A stretch of 64,000 bases of DNA from Ciceribacter sp. L1K22 (GCF_017599385.1 NZ_JAGFPK010000001.1:2335930-2399929), one strand, 5' to 3'; shown: positions 25,938-35,938, counted from the stretch's first letter. Notes: generated from the sequence alone by a model not told the origin. Program-made: numbers and translations.

Positions 25938-27521
25938 TCACTCCTTCACGGAAGCAGGCATTGCGGAGGTGGTGCGCGGAAGCGTCCAGCCACCGAGCAG
26001 GCGATCGAAGACGGCATTCACATAGAGGCCGTTGGCCAGGTGGACGCGCAGGCCCGCAGCCGCCGGATGATAGGCCCAGAGCGGGAAGAGCGACTGGGCA
26101 ACGGCGACGACGCCGAAGGTGACGACCGCAAGCAGCATCAGCGTCCATTCGAGCGCCCCGGGCTCCGGTGTCGCCGGCAGCGTGCCGAGCATCAGCTTGT
26201 CGGAGATGCGCTGCAGGGCGAAGTAGGCCGTGGCAGCCGAAGCCGAATAGAGCGAGGTGCGCCAGGTCAGTGCCCAAGGCGCGGCATCGGCCAGCCCCTG
26301 CGCGATGAGATACGCGACACCGAAAATCAGGATCGCACCGAGCGCGAGCGCCTGTGGCGGCTTGTCGGCAAATCCGAAGAGCACCCCGATGACGGCATAG
26401 ATCACAAGCGCCAGCAGGAAGGCGCGCCCGACCGCCTTGGCGTCAGGGATCGCGACCGGACCGGGACGCTTGATCGAGGCAACCGTCTCGACCGCCGAGC
26501 CGGAGGCAAGGAAGGCATGTGCCTTGTAAAGCGAATGGGCGACGATGTGCAGGAGCGCGATCGGGAAGAGCGCAAGACCGCACTGTAGGATCATGAAGCC
26601 CATCTGGGCCACCGTCGACCAGGCGAGCGAGGTCTTCACTGCCGACTGGGTGAGCATCACCAGACTGCCGAGCAGAGCCGTGAAGCCGCCGACCATGACC
26701 AGTACCGCGAGCACCACAGGCGCCTGCAGCATCACATCGGCAAAGCGGATCAAGAGGAAGCCGCCGGCATTGACGACACCGGCATGCAGCAGGGCCGAGA
26801 CCGGGTTCGGCGTCTCCATGACTTCGGTGAGCCAGCCATGCGTCGGGAACTGCGCCGATTTCAGAAGCGCGGCGACGGCAAGGAGGGATGCCGCGCCAAT
26901 GGTCATCGGCAGTCCCTCGCCTTCCCGCGCGGCAGCAAGAATAGTCGCGATGTCGCCGGTACCGAAGGAGACGGCGAGCAGGATGATGGCGCCGATCAGC
27001 GCGGCATCGCCGGTGCGCGAGACGATGAACTTCTTGCGCGCGGCCCGCTGGGCAGCGATGCGTTCCGGATAGAAGAGCAGCAGCTGATGCAGGAGTAGGC
27101 TCGTCGCAACCCATCCGAGGAAGAGCTGCATCAGCGTGCCTGACTGGACGAGCAGCAGGACGGCGGCAAGTGTCGCCGTCATCCAGCCGGTAAACGGCCC
27201 CTGCCGCGCTTCACCATCAAGGAAGGTGCCGGCATACCGCAGCACCACCCAGCCGATGAAGGAGACGAGCAGCAGCATGACAAGGCTGACGAGGTCGAGC
27301 CGCGAGGCAAGCGCGAAGTAGCTGTAGCCGATGGCAGGGCTGGTTCCAGGCCCATGGATGTAGAGGATCACACCGGACAGGATGGCAACGACGATCGAAC
27401 CGAGGGCAGCCAGTTCCGCAATGCGGATGGCAAGTCGCGGGCGCAGGCCCGGCGCTCTGAAGGCATGAAGCGAGGCGCCGGCAAGCAGCAGCGGCGCGAG
27501 AAGCGGCAGCATGTGAATCAC
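25938..27521 (-). CDS. dabB: DabB proton-conducting membrane subunit (NuoL-like)
   Basis: A 527-residue polytopic membrane protein of the NADH-quinone oxidoreductase L/MrpA antiporter superfamily, with about 13 hydrophobic spans. Characteristic stretches are [29 protein letters not shown] (given by position, about 225-253), [12 protein letters not shown] and [15 protein letters not shown]. Upstream position and 4-base spacing to dabA identify it as DabB rather than a complex I subunit; no nuo or mrp genes are nearby. It likely supplies the ion gradient to the DabA site at the inner membrane. Confidence 0.92.
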   Translation of the reverse strand: MIHMLPLLAPLLLAGASLHAFRAPGLRPRLAIRIAELAALGSIVVAILSGVILYIHGPGTSPAIGYSYFALASRLDLVSLVMLLLVSFIGWVVLRYAGTFLDGEARQGPFTGWMTATLAAVLLLVQSGTLMQLFLGWVATSLLLHQLLLFYPERIAAQRAARKKFIVSRTGDAALIGAIILLAVSFGTGDIATILAAAREGEGLPMTIGAASLLAVAALLKSAQFPTHGWLTEVMETPNPVSALLHAGVVNAGGFLLIRFADVMLQAPVVLAVLVMVGGFTALLGSLVMLTQSAVKTSLAWSTVAQMGFMILQCGLALFPIALLHIVAHSLYKAHAFLASGSAVETVASIKRPGPVAIPDAKAVGRAFLLALVIYAVIGVLFGFADKPPQALALGAILIFGVAYLIAQGLADAAPWALTWRTSLYSASAATAYFALQRISDKLMLGTLPATPEPGALEWTLMLLAVVTFGVVAVAQSLFPLWAYHPAAAGLRVHLANGLYVNAVFDRLLGGWTLPRTTSAMPASVKE

Positions 27522-27626
27522 GGGAAGTCTCCAGGCTGGGCCGCTGCTTGGGAGGCGGCAGCGACAATGTCACAGACCTGTAACAGCTGCGTGATCACAA
27601 GAAAAATTCATTGTTTCTCTAAATTC

Positions 27627-27643
27627 GTTCTATAAAATAGAAC
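27627..27643. promoter_or_regulatory. Perfect palindrome abutting the LysR start codon (candidate LysR box)
   Basis: GTTCTATAAAATAGAAC is a perfect 7-3-7 inverted repeat that fits the T-N11-A LysR consensus. It ends one base before the ATG of the divergent LysR gene. No Shine-Dalgarno sequence precedes that ATG, so bound regulator would block the start directly. The site lies 106 bases from the dabB start. Confidence 0.6.
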
Positions 27644-27644
27644 T

Positions 27645-28550
27645 ATGTTCGAGCTGAACTACCATCACCTCCGCTACTTTCGCGCCGTTGCTCATGACGG
27701 CAACCTGACGCGCGCCGCCGAACGGCTCAATCTCTCCCAATCGGCCCTGTCCATCCAGATCAAGCAGCTTGAGGAGCGGCTCGGCCATGCGCTGTTCGAG
27801 CGTCGCGGCCGCCAGCTCTATCTCACGGAAGCCGGCCGCATCGCGCTTGACCATGCCGACACGATTTTTTCGGCCGGCGAGGAACTGATCGAGACGCTGA
27901 AGGAAACCGGCAGAACCCGCCGCGCCATCCGCATCGGCGCGCTCGCAACGCTATCCCGCAACTTTCAGATGGAGTTCCTGCGGCCGATCCTCGGTCGCGC
28001 GGACGTCGACATGATCCTGCGCTCGGGCAGCACCAGCGAACTTCTGGGTGCCCTTGAAGCGTTGAACCTCGACATCGTCCTCCTCAACCAGGCGCCAATG
28101 GCCGACGCGATGACGCCCTTCATTGCCCAGCACCTCTATGAGCAGAGGGTGAGCCTGATCGGCCAGCCGTCCTACGGCAAACCGGGCGCGACGCTGGCGG
28201 ATCTGCTCGGGGAACACCCGGTCATCCTGCCAACGCTCGAAAGCGGCGTGCGCTCACAGTTCGAAGCCCTGGTCGCGCGTCTCGGCATCACACCGCAGAT
28301 TGCCGCGGAAGTCGACGACATGGCGATGATGCGTCTTCTGGCGCGCGAGGGCGCGGGCCTTGCCGTCCTCCCGCCGATTGTCGTCAAGGGCGAGTTGGAG
28401 GCCGGCACGCTGGTGGAATTCGATGCCCTGCCGGGCATGATTGAATCCTTCTATGCCGTAACCGTGAAGCGCCGCTTCCCCAACCCGCTGATCCAACCGC
28501 TCTTGGAAACCAGCCTGGCCCGCGACACCGCCACCCGCTCCAGGCGCTAA
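27645..28550 (+). CDS. LysR-family regulator, likely of dabBA
   Basis: A 301-residue LysR protein with HTH helices HHLRYFRAVAHDGNLTRAAE and LSQSALSIQIKQLEERLG, followed by an effector domain from about residue 90. It is divergent from the dabBA operon across 123 bases, the usual arrangement for a LysR activator of inorganic-carbon uptake genes. Translation apparently starts without a ribosome binding site, suggesting a leaderless mRNA or an overlapping operator. The inducer is unknown. Confidence 0.9.
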   Translation: MFELNYHHLRYFRAVAHDGNLTRAAERLNLSQSALSIQIKQLEERLGHALFERRGRQLYLTEAGRIALDHADTIFSAGEELIETLKETGRTRRAIRIGALATLSRNFQMEFLRPILGRADVDMILRSGSTSELLGALEALNLDIVLLNQAPMADAMTPFIAQHLYEQRVSLIGQPSYGKPGATLADLLGEHPVILPTLESGVRSQFEALVARLGITPQIAAEVDDMAMMRLLAREGAGLAVLPPIVVKGELEAGTLVEFDALPGMIESFYAVTVKRRFPNPLIQPLLETSLARDTATRSRR

Positions 28551-28589
28551 ATAGCCGAGCGTCCGCCGCATCCTGACGATCCTTGCCGA

Positions 28590-29147
28590 TCAGGATCTTA
28601 ATCGCCCGATGACCGGAAGCGGTGTCGCCGCGCTCGGCGTCACGAACAAAAGTTCGCCGCTGGCCGGCACGATCCCGGTAAGCCCGGTAATGTTGACCTG
28701 GTGCGTGACGAGAACCACAGGACCACTCGTCGGCAGCGTCGTCATCCACGCCGCGAGCGCCTGCGTCTGCGCCTCGCCGTCCTCCCGATTGCCGAAAAAG
28801 GAATTGAGCAGCGGCTGCTCCGTAACATCACCGAGCGCCAGGCCCTCCGCCGTATCGAGGCAGCGGCACCACTGGCTGGAATAGACTGCCGCCGCTGCGA
28901 CTCCGTTATCCCGGAAGAGGTCGCCGATCCGACGCGCCTGCGCCCGCCCCTCGTCGGAGAGGTTGCGCTGCGTCTCGCACGCCTCGATCCGGAAACCCGG
29001 TGGATCGCCGGTCCCTGGCGCCAGCGCATGCCGCAGCAACACCACCGCCCGCCCCGATCGCAATTCCGCCCAATGATCGACCGCCGCCCGCGCCCCACCC
29101 GCCAGCAGGAGAACCGATCCCGCCAGAAACTGCCGTCGAAGAAACAT
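28590..29147 (-). CDS. Exported histidine phosphatase family protein
   Basis: A 185-residue protein with a signal-like N-terminus (FLAGSVLLLAGGARA) and a histidine phosphatase domain. The catalytic RH pair is in VVLLRHALAPG, and the second conserved His is in LVTHQVNITGL near residue 150. The substrate is unknown. It is convergent with the LysR gene (39 bases apart) and is followed upstream by the SDR gene on the same strand after a 103-base gap. Confidence 0.85.
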   Translation of the reverse strand: MFLRRQFLAGSVLLLAGGARAAVDHWAELRSGRAVVLLRHALAPGTGDPPGFRIEACETQRNLSDEGRAQARRIGDLFRDNGVAAAAVYSSQWCRCLDTAEGLALGDVTEQPLLNSFFGNREDGEAQTQALAAWMTTLPTSGPVVLVTHQVNITGLTGIVPASGELLFVTPSAATPLPVIGRLRS

Positions 29148-29250
29148 GTCGAGCCTCCCTGTCGTGTCGTGTCGTTGACGTCTACGACCCGGACGCGCCG
29201 ATGGTTCAAGGCATTCACGATAATTGACCGCGAGCTACGGACGGTCGCCC

Positions 29251-29943
29251 TCACCAGGCGATCGGACGGCCATCGCGGAAAAAGCCACCCGTCGGGCCGT
29301 CCTCCGGCAGTGTCGCGGCCCAGACAATGCCGCGTACGCCCTCTTCCAGGCTACGCGTCGCGCCCGATCCGCCCATGTCCGTCCGCACCCAGCCCGGGCA
29401 GACGGCGTTGATCTTGATCCCCGGACCCGCACCGCTTGCGCTGATCACCGTGATCGCGTTGAGTGCCGTCTTCGACAGCCGGTAGGCGACCGTATCCGTC
29501 GCCAGCGAGCCGAATGCGCCCATGCCCGATGACACGTTGACGATACGGCCAAAGCCATTCGCCGTCATGATCGGCAGCGCCTTCTGCGTCGTCCGCCAGG
29601 CGCCGAGCGCATTGTTGTCGATCGCCTGCGCCAATACCGAGGCGTCCGTATGAAGACCCTGCGAATGCTCCACAAAAAGCCGCCCGGCATTGTTGACCAG
29701 CACATCGACGCGCCCGTGTATCGCCGCGATCGCGTCGAACGCCGCCGACACCGACATATCGGAGGAAACGTCGAGCTCCACAGCGAGCGCATCCTCGCCG
29801 ATACCGGTCGCTGCCGCCTTCACCACATCCATCTGCCGACCTGTGAGAACGACAAGATAGCCGCGCTCCGCCAGCCGACGGCCGGTTTCCAGACCGAGCC
29901 CCCGACCGGCGCCGGTGATCACCGCCACGGGCCGGCCACTCAT
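29251..29943 (-). CDS. Short-chain dehydrogenase/reductase
   Basis: A 230-residue classical SDR. The NAD(P) site ITGAGRGLGLETGR is at about 9-22, NNAGRL near 84, and the catalytic set is S in VSSGMGAFG plus YRLSKTALN (Y-x-x-x-K). The substrate is unknown. Its start overlaps the stop of the F420-reductase-like gene by 4 bases, so the pair is translated together and may act on one substrate. Confidence 0.9.
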   Translation of the reverse strand: MSGRPVAVITGAGRGLGLETGRRLAERGYLVVLTGRQMDVVKAAATGIGEDALAVELDVSSDMSVSAAFDAIAAIHGRVDVLVNNAGRLFVEHSQGLHTDASVLAQAIDNNALGAWRTTQKALPIMTANGFGRIVNVSSGMGAFGSLATDTVAYRLSKTALNAITVISASGAGPGIKINAVCPGWVRTDMGGSGATRSLEEGVRGIVWAATLPEDGPTGGFFRDGRPIAW

Positions 29944-30587
29944 CGGGCGATCCGGTAGTTGAAATCGGCGGTGCCGAGTGTCTGCATCATCCGCAGCCAG
30001 AACGGCATCAGCCCCTCCATCCCCAGCGCGCTGGCGATCCCGCCGAGATCGACCGGCTCCGTCCAGCCGAAGCTCCGCAGCAGATCGACGACGACCGCCT
30101 TCGCTTCGGCATCGTTGCCGCAGAGAAACACGTCATGCGGACCGGGCACCCTTGCAGGATCGACCATCAGCCGCGCCGTCATCGTGTTGAGCGTCTTGAC
30201 CACCCGCGATTGCGGCAGGGCCGCCTGCAGCGCCTCGCCGGCAGACGTGGTGTTGGACAACGCCGGATCGAGCGTCGGCAAGCCGCCGGGCACCATCTGC
30301 AGCGGATTGGTGACGTCGATCACCACCTTGCCCGCCAGATCGGCCGGATCGCACGCTGACGCCGCCGCCAGCAGGGCCTGGCCGGCAACGGCGAAGATCA
30401 CCACCTCGCCGAACCGCGCGGCGCTCGCGAAATCGCCGGTTCGTGCGCCTGGATGGCTCTCGACAAAGCGGCGTGACGCTTCGTTGTCCACCTCGCGGCC
30501 GGCCAGCATCACATCGTGCCCAAGCGCGGAAAGCTTCCCGCCCAATGTCTGCCCAACCATGCCCGTGCCCATGACAGAAATCTTCAT
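29940..30587 (-). CDS. NAD(P)-binding F420H2:NADP oxidoreductase-like protein
   Basis: A 215-residue protein with an N-terminal dinucleotide-binding motif MGTGMVGQTLGG and an FNO/coenzyme F420-dependent reductase-type fold. Rhizobia are not known for F420, so a NADPH-dependent role with another partner is more likely. AAGGAG precedes the ATG at 30587. It is coupled to the SDR gene and divergent from a LysR gene, which probably regulates the pair. Confidence 0.85.
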   Translation of the reverse strand: MKISVMGTGMVGQTLGGKLSALGHDVMLAGREVDNEASRRFVESHPGARTGDFASAARFGEVVIFAVAGQALLAAASACDPADLAGKVVIDVTNPLQMVPGGLPTLDPALSNTTSAGEALQAALPQSRVVKTLNTMTARLMVDPARVPGPHDVFLCGNDAEAKAVVVDLLRSFGWTEPVDLGGIASALGMEGLMPFWLRMMQTLGTADFNYRIAR

Positions 30588-30713
30588 CTGCGTTCTCCTT
30601 CGTAACGTCTGAACCTGTCTTCCCCACAAATATCGGACCGTCCCGCCCCATTGAGAATGGGGTGCGATGCGATATCATTCATTGATGCGATCAATAACAG
30701 GAGCGGTGACGCC

Positions 30714-31610
30714 TTGACGTCCAACCTCGACCTCAACCTCTTGCGCACCTTCGACGCGCTGATGCGGCACGAAAGCGTCACCGCCGCCGCGGCGGAACTC
30801 GGCCTAACCCAGTCCAGCACCTCAAATGCCCTCGACCGGCTGCGAAAGGCACTCGGCGACCGGATCCTGGAACGGCGCGGCAATCGCATGATCCCGACGC
30901 GGGTCGCCGTTGCGCTCTGGCCGGAGATCGCGGCGGCGCTTGGCACGATCGAGGCCGCGCTCGCGGCGACGCGGGCCTTCGATCCGGCCAGTGCATCCGG
31001 AACCTTCCGGGTCGGCATGGATGCCTATGCGACAGCCTTTGCCGGCGTCCGGCTTGCCGCTGTCGTCGCTCGCGAGGCCCCCGCCATGCGGCTGGAAATC
31101 CTGCCTGTTTCCCATCCTGACGAGGAAGCGCTGTTGAACCAGGGGCGCCTCGACCTTTTCATCGGCTCCGCCTGGCGTCCCCTCGCCTCGATTGTCTCCG
31201 CGACCCTGTTTCCCGAGGATTTCGTTGCCGTGGTTGCCCCCGGCCATCCGCTCGCGCAGGGGAGCGCCGATCTGGAGACCTATCTCGCGCACGACCATAT
31301 CCTGACATCGCCGCGCGGCAGCGTCGCGGGCAATGTCGACGCCGCACTTGAGGCGCTCGGCCACCGCCGCCATGTCTCGCTCGTCTGCCCGACCTTCGAC
31401 ACCAGCGCCCGCGCCGCCGCGGAGGGGCTTGGCATCTTCACCTGTGGCCGCCGTCTGGCCGAGATCTACACCCGCGAATTCGATCTTCGGGCTGTTGAGC
31501 TGCCGCTTTCGGTTCCGGGTTTCACCCTGACGATGGAATGGATGCGCCGCAATTCCAACGCCCCCGACCTCGCCTGGCTGCGAAGTCGGATCCTGGACGT
31601 GTTGCGATAA
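30714..31610 (+). CDS. LysR-family regulator (NodD/PcpR-like branch)
   Basis: A 298-residue LysR protein with LDLNLLRTFDALMRHESVTAAA and GLTQSSTSNALDRLRKALGD as HTH. The start is taken as the TTG at 30714 because AGGAGCGG precedes it; the frame is open back to 30651, so a longer N-terminus (ATG at 30657) is possible. The effector domain runs from about residue 85. Divergent organisation suggests control of the SDR/F420-reductase-like pair. Confidence 0.85.
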   Translation: MTSNLDLNLLRTFDALMRHESVTAAAAELGLTQSSTSNALDRLRKALGDRILERRGNRMIPTRVAVALWPEIAAALGTIEAALAATRAFDPASASGTFRVGMDAYATAFAGVRLAAVVAREAPAMRLEILPVSHPDEEALLNQGRLDLFIGSAWRPLASIVSATLFPEDFVAVVAPGHPLAQGSADLETYLAHDHILTSPRGSVAGNVDAALEALGHRRHVSLVCPTFDTSARAAAEGLGIFTCGRRLAEIYTREFDLRAVELPLSVPGFTLTMEWMRRNSNAPDLAWLRSRILDVLR

Positions 31611-31739
31611 GGACGGCCCCATCCGGAACCCGGCCGCTGACCAGACGTCGGCGTACGATCAACAGGAACCACCGCCCCAGCCTTCATTTCGCCCCCTTCT
31701 TCAGGATGTGTTAAGAATTCATTCCTGTCGGAGGTCTCC

Positions 31740-33047
31740 ATGGCGCTGGGCGCATCGCATCGTTTGCAGGATGGCGTCTTAGCCGTCGAAACCATGACCC
31801 GTTTCGCGCTTGCCGTCCTGGCCCTCGCCTCCGGCGTCTACACCTATCTCGGCGTCCGCAGTCTGCTGGACGGCTCGCCGACCGCGGTGTTCTTCGCCGC
31901 CATCATCTACTCCGCCTCCGTCTCGGTCGCGATCTACGCCTTCTGGTCCTACATGGCGCGTTTCTACCCCCATGTAACGGGCGCGGCGGGGCGCGGCGCC
32001 ATGATCGGCGTCATGGCGCTCGGCTGCGCCATGATCATCGCCATGTCGAGCTGGCTGAATGCCGCCGCGCTCGCCGGTTCCGCCGCGCTCGAGCAGCATC
32101 TCGCCGAGACGGTCGAGGATTATACCGCCGATCTCGACCGGGCCCACCAGAATGCGCTTGCCGCCCAGAGCCTGCTGCCTGATATCCAGCGCACATCGGA
32201 GCGTTTCGCGCGGCTCGCCGAGGACGAGCGGCAGAACGGCGCGCTGACAGGCACCACCGGTTCGGGAAGCGTCGTGCAACTCCTCTCGCAGATGTCGGCA
32301 CAGTTGAACGAGCTCGAAACCGGCATCACCGCCTCGCGCGAACGGGTCACGACCCTCTTCGATCAGGGCCGGGGCCACCTGGAGACGATGCGCACGCTAG
32401 TCTCCTCCCCCGGCGCCATCGCCCCGCGCAGCGACGAATTCTCCGCCGAAGTCGTGGCGCTCTCGGGGGTCATCACCTCGCTGGAACAGACCTCGATTGC
32501 CCCGTCGGTAAAGCGCGCGGCCGAAGACCTGTCGCTCGGTTTCATCGCCCCCGTCGCCGATGGCCGTGCCGCCGATCTCGTCGACCGCCAGGACCAGGTG
32601 ATGCAGACCATCCGCGCCTCGGTCTCGGCTCAGTCGCAGGTTCTGTCCCAGGCCGCCGACGACATTCTGGCACGGGAACCGGTCGCCGAACGACGTTTCG
32701 TGCCGCTGTCGTCCGCCGAAGCCGTCCTGCGGTATGCCGCCGATTTCATCCCCGCCTGGGCCGGTGCCATCTCGATCGATCTGCTTCCCGCCGTGTTGGT
32801 CTTCATCCTTGCCGTCGTCCATGGCGCCATAAGACGCCAGGAAGAGCGCATGCCCTTCGCGCAGAGGATCACCGCCGCGGAGCTTCTGGAGGCGCTGGAG
32901 GTCCAGCGTGCACTCGCCCGCCAGGGTCTGGACGTCGAGCAGGCTCTTGCGGCAACCGAGACGGAAGACGAGAGCGCCCGCAAGGACTCCAACATCACCA
33001 GCCTCGACACCGCCGCCAAGGCCCCGCGCAAGGGGCCGCCCGCGTGA
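31740..33047 (+). CDS. Membrane protein with long periplasmic or cytoplasmic helical region
   Basis: A 435-residue protein of unknown function. Hydrophobic spans lie near residues 20-38, 48-68, 82-105 and about 335-360. Between the third and fourth is a 220-residue helical, coiled-coil-like stretch. The start at 31740 is chosen for GGAGGT five bases upstream. The C-terminus is a charged tail. The last 4 bases overlap the next gene, which encodes a ClpP-like membrane-anchored protein, so the two probably act together. Confidence 0.7.
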   Translation: MALGASHRLQDGVLAVETMTRFALAVLALASGVYTYLGVRSLLDGSPTAVFFAAIIYSASVSVAIYAFWSYMARFYPHVTGAAGRGAMIGVMALGCAMIIAMSSWLNAAALAGSAALEQHLAETVEDYTADLDRAHQNALAAQSLLPDIQRTSERFARLAEDERQNGALTGTTGSGSVVQLLSQMSAQLNELETGITASRERVTTLFDQGRGHLETMRTLVSSPGAIAPRSDEFSAEVVALSGVITSLEQTSIAPSVKRAAEDLSLGFIAPVADGRAADLVDRQDQVMQTIRASVSAQSQVLSQAADDILAREPVAERRFVPLSSAEAVLRYAADFIPAWAGAISIDLLPAVLVFILAVVHGAIRRQEERMPFAQRITAAELLEALEVQRALARQGLDVEQALAATETEDESARKDSNITSLDTAAKAPRKGPPA

Positions 33048-33871
33048 ACAACCCCGACGAGAAACCCGACGAAGCCAAGCCTGCATCGCTCGCCACGCGC
33101 CTGCGAAGAGCCATCGTCAGCGCCGATGACGGCCTCCTGATGCGCAGCGCCTTCTTCGCGCTTCTCGCCGCCGCCGGCGCCTTCCTCGTCGTCGATATCA
33201 GGGAAATGCGCGAGGCGAACGCAACGCTACCCGGCCACGATCCGATGACGACGGACGCCCCCGTGCTGCCACCGGCGCTGACGGAGGGTGTGCCCCAGGC
33301 TCCGCCAGTCGAGCCGGAAACGCCGCGCGAAACACTCCGCCAGCCGATGCGCTTCGAGCTTCTGCCCGGCGGCGTGCTCAAGGCCGAGGGATCGATCGAT
33401 CCGGGCGCTGCCACCCGCTTCGCCGACGAGATCGCGGCACGCGGCGAATATGTGAAGACCGTTTCGCTGAACTCGCCGGGCGGCTCCGTCGACGATGCGC
33501 TGGCGATGTCGACATTGATCCGCGAGACGGGTCTCGACACAAAGGTCGCCACTCGAGCGCTCTGCGCCTCCTCCTGCCCGCTGATCTTCGCCGGCGGCGT
33601 CGCCCGCGAGGCGGAGGAAGACGCCATCCTCGGCGTCCACCAGGTCTTCAACGCCGGCCAGGACCGTCCCTCGCCCGAACAGGCCATGTCATCGGCCCAG
33701 AACACCACCGCCCGCATCGCGAGACATCTCGACGACATGGGTATCGAAAGCGGCCTCTGGCTCAACGCACTCGAAACCCCGCCCCACCGTCTCTATTACC
33801 TGACACGCCAGGAGATGACCGATTTCAGGTTGACCACGGAACCGCTGGCGACGGCGGAGCAGGTGGAATAA
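33044..33871 (+). CDS. Membrane-anchored ClpP-like protein (COG3904 type)
   Basis: A 275-residue protein with one N-terminal membrane span (about residues 33-52) and a crotonase/ClpP-like domain. EGSIDPGAATRFADEI and VKTVSLNSPGGSVDDALAM carry the ClpP-type strand and SPGGS turn; CASSCPLIFAGG has the serine position of the nucleophile region (S in CASSC). The family is often annotated as periplasmic protease-like, without proof of activity. It starts with GTG, overlapping the upstream stop as GTGA. Confidence 0.75.
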   Translation: MNNPDEKPDEAKPASLATRLRRAIVSADDGLLMRSAFFALLAAAGAFLVVDIREMREANATLPGHDPMTTDAPVLPPALTEGVPQAPPVEPETPRETLRQPMRFELLPGGVLKAEGSIDPGAATRFADEIAARGEYVKTVSLNSPGGSVDDALAMSTLIRETGLDTKVATRALCASSCPLIFAGGVAREAEEDAILGVHQVFNAGQDRPSPEQAMSSAQNTTARIARHLDDMGIESGLWLNALETPPHRLYYLTRQEMTDFRLTTEPLATAEQVE

Positions 33872-33932
33872 TAGGGGCCGGCGGAAGGGAGGCCTTACGT
33901 GCTTTTGCTTCCCGGCTTCATGTCCAGAACCG

Positions 33933-34859
33933 TTATGTCGCTCTCGTCGGCGGCGCCCAGCCACGCATGTGCATCCACGCTTGGAGAAGGAGCGGCCATC
34001 GGTCGGACGTCACCTCCTGCTGACGCATCCCGAAACCGTGCCCGCCACGCTCGAACAGATGAAATTCCACAGCAGAACCGGCCTTCCTCCAGGAGTCGAC
34101 GAGGCCGTAACCCTGCGCGCCGAAAAGAGGATCATCGGACGCAAGCGCCAGGAACATCGGCGGGGCATCGGCTGGCACGTCGACCGAAAGCATCGATGGA
34201 TAGATCGGAGCGACGAAGTCCGGCCGCATCTCGGGCGGGCTGCCGATAGCGACGGCGATGGTGGTCATCGCTCCGGCCGAAAAGCCGATCATACCGATGC
34301 GACCAGGGTCGACGTTCCACGCAAGAGCCCGGTCTCGAATGAGCCGAACCGCCGCCTGGCCATCCGCGACAGCCATGGCCGGTACCGCAAGATCGCTAAT
34401 GGTCACCTCGCCCGTCGCGAACAGGCGCTGGAATTCTCCGATGAGCGCCGCATAATCGCCGGAGTCCGGCGGTGTCGGTTCAAGCCGGTACTTGAGAAGG
34501 AAGGCGGCGATGCCGCGGTCCGCGAACCAGCGTGCCACCGCCATGCCCTCGTTCTCGACCGACAGCGCGCGGAACGCCCCACCGGGCGCGACCACGACGG
34601 CGACCCCATTGCCGGTGCCGGGAGCCGGCAGGACAGGCGTCAAGGTGGGGACGGTGACGTTGCGCACCCAAAGCTCGCCCCGCGGCGACCGCTCCCATAT
34701 CTCGGCGGACGGTTGCTCGTTCAAGTTGGCATAAAGCGGCATGGAGCCGCTCTGGTCCGGCGCCGATACGCGCGTCATGACGAGCACCTCAGCCGCCGCG
34801 GCTGCCGACGTATGGTCCGGTTCAAGACCGTGATGGAAAATGGGAGTGTCTGTGCCCAC
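33933..34859 (-). CDS. Alpha/beta hydrolase (BD-FAE/acetyl-esterase-like)
   Basis: A 308-residue alpha/beta hydrolase. The oxyanion-side motif is VVVAPGGAFRAL, the nucleophile elbow is GFSAG (S in MIGFSAGAM), and the acidic and His members are in ALASDDPLF and RGGHGFGM. The family deacylates esters, often acetylated carbohydrates. No clean signal peptide is present. It is the last gene of a run with the small catalase, the unknown protein and the DyP peroxidase, 72 bases after the catalase stop. Confidence 0.85.
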   Translation of the reverse strand: MGTDTPIFHHGLEPDHTSAAAAAEVLVMTRVSAPDQSGSMPLYANLNEQPSAEIWERSPRGELWVRNVTVPTLTPVLPAPGTGNGVAVVVAPGGAFRALSVENEGMAVARWFADRGIAAFLLKYRLEPTPPDSGDYAALIGEFQRLFATGEVTISDLAVPAMAVADGQAAVRLIRDRALAWNVDPGRIGMIGFSAGAMTTIAVAIGSPPEMRPDFVAPIYPSMLSVDVPADAPPMFLALASDDPLFGAQGYGLVDSWRKAGSAVEFHLFERGGHGFGMRQQEVTSDRWPLLLQAWMHMRGWAPPTRAT

Positions 34860-34931
34860 GGGATATCCCTTTAAAACAGTCGATGACGGCCTGCCGGATC
34901 GCGCCCGACAGACCTCTTGTGCCGGCGTCGG

Positions 34932-35915
34932 TCAGCCGAACGGACAACCGCCCCTTTGGAGCGATGCGGAACGCCCCTTCCAGCCGCCGGTACGATGGGC
35001 AACAGAGACCTCGTAGATGCCGCGACGCGCCGCAAGGATCGGGTCGTCGGAAAGCTCGATGCCGTCGGTCACGCGTGTCGGATCATGCATCATCACCGGA
35101 TCGCCGATCTCCTCGAGCGTCGTCGGACGCGTGATCTCGAGCCGGCCAACCGTCACACGCGGCCGACCCTCGGGCCAGGGTGCGCTCGGATCGTCGGTCG
35201 GATCGCCATCGCCGGCGAGTTCAAGCACCAGCTTGAAGCCCACCGGAGCCTGGCTTAAACGCTCTTCGAGCTCTTCGAAGAGATAGCTGGGCTTTTCCTT
35301 GTGCAGCTCTTCGAGCGTCTGCGTCGCGACGCCAGCATCGGGCTCCCAGTGATACCGGGCATAGACGGCGTCTCCCGCTTCATTGACGAAGCGGAAGGCG
35401 TGCAGCGCGTGGTAGGCGGTCCGCGCGAAGCTGACTGCCGCCGGGAGCTGCTTTCGCAGCCCGACCGCACGCATGACCGATGGTCTTTCGGCCAGAAACT
35501 GGCCGACCTTTTCCATATCCGGCTTGCCGGTGGAAGGGTCCGGCAAGGCGATTTTCAACAACTCCAGCGTCTCCTCCGGCGTGCGGGTGAAGAAGAGCGT
35601 GATCGGCAGCGCGATCAGATCCGTGGCAGTGCCATCGGGAAGGTAGAACCGGACGGCCATCGACACAGAATCCGCCGGCCCGACCGGGTTTGCCAGCGGG
35701 CTGTTTGAATGACGGATCGTGACCGGGACAGGCTGCCCCTGGAAGTGCGACGCGCGGCTGATCCGGCGAGCCTCCGGCGTCGCAGTAAAGACGCCGACAT
35801 AGTATCGGCCCTGCGCATGGACGCTTCGATGCCCCGGATAAAAGCCGATGTGCTGGTGCAGTAAATCGACCAATTGCGACGCCAGGCGATATTGTTGACT
35901 GTTCACGACCGTCAT
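34932..35915 (-). CDS. Small-subunit catalase-like haem peroxidase (SrpA-like)
   Basis: A 327-residue catalase-fold protein, shorter than monofunctional catalases (about 480 or more). The distal His is in GHRSVHAQG (H33). AFRFVNEAG belongs to the conserved core. A Tyr in RRGIYEVS near residue 304 fits the proximal haem ligand. The C-terminal domain of full catalases is missing. Such 'catalase family peroxidases' use peroxides or organic hydroperoxides. It follows the 157-residue unknown gene by 23 bases. Confidence 0.87.
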   Translation of the reverse strand: MTVVNSQQYRLASQLVDLLHQHIGFYPGHRSVHAQGRYYVGVFTATPEARRISRASHFQGQPVPVTIRHSNSPLANPVGPADSVSMAVRFYLPDGTATDLIALPITLFFTRTPEETLELLKIALPDPSTGKPDMEKVGQFLAERPSVMRAVGLRKQLPAAVSFARTAYHALHAFRFVNEAGDAVYARYHWEPDAGVATQTLEELHKEKPSYLFEELEERLSQAPVGFKLVLELAGDGDPTDDPSAPWPEGRPRVTVGRLEITRPTTLEEIGDPVMMHDPTRVTDGIELSDDPILAARRGIYEVSVAHRTGGWKGRSASLQRGGCPFG

Positions 35916-35938
35916 CCAATCTTTGTCGAGGGTTCGGG

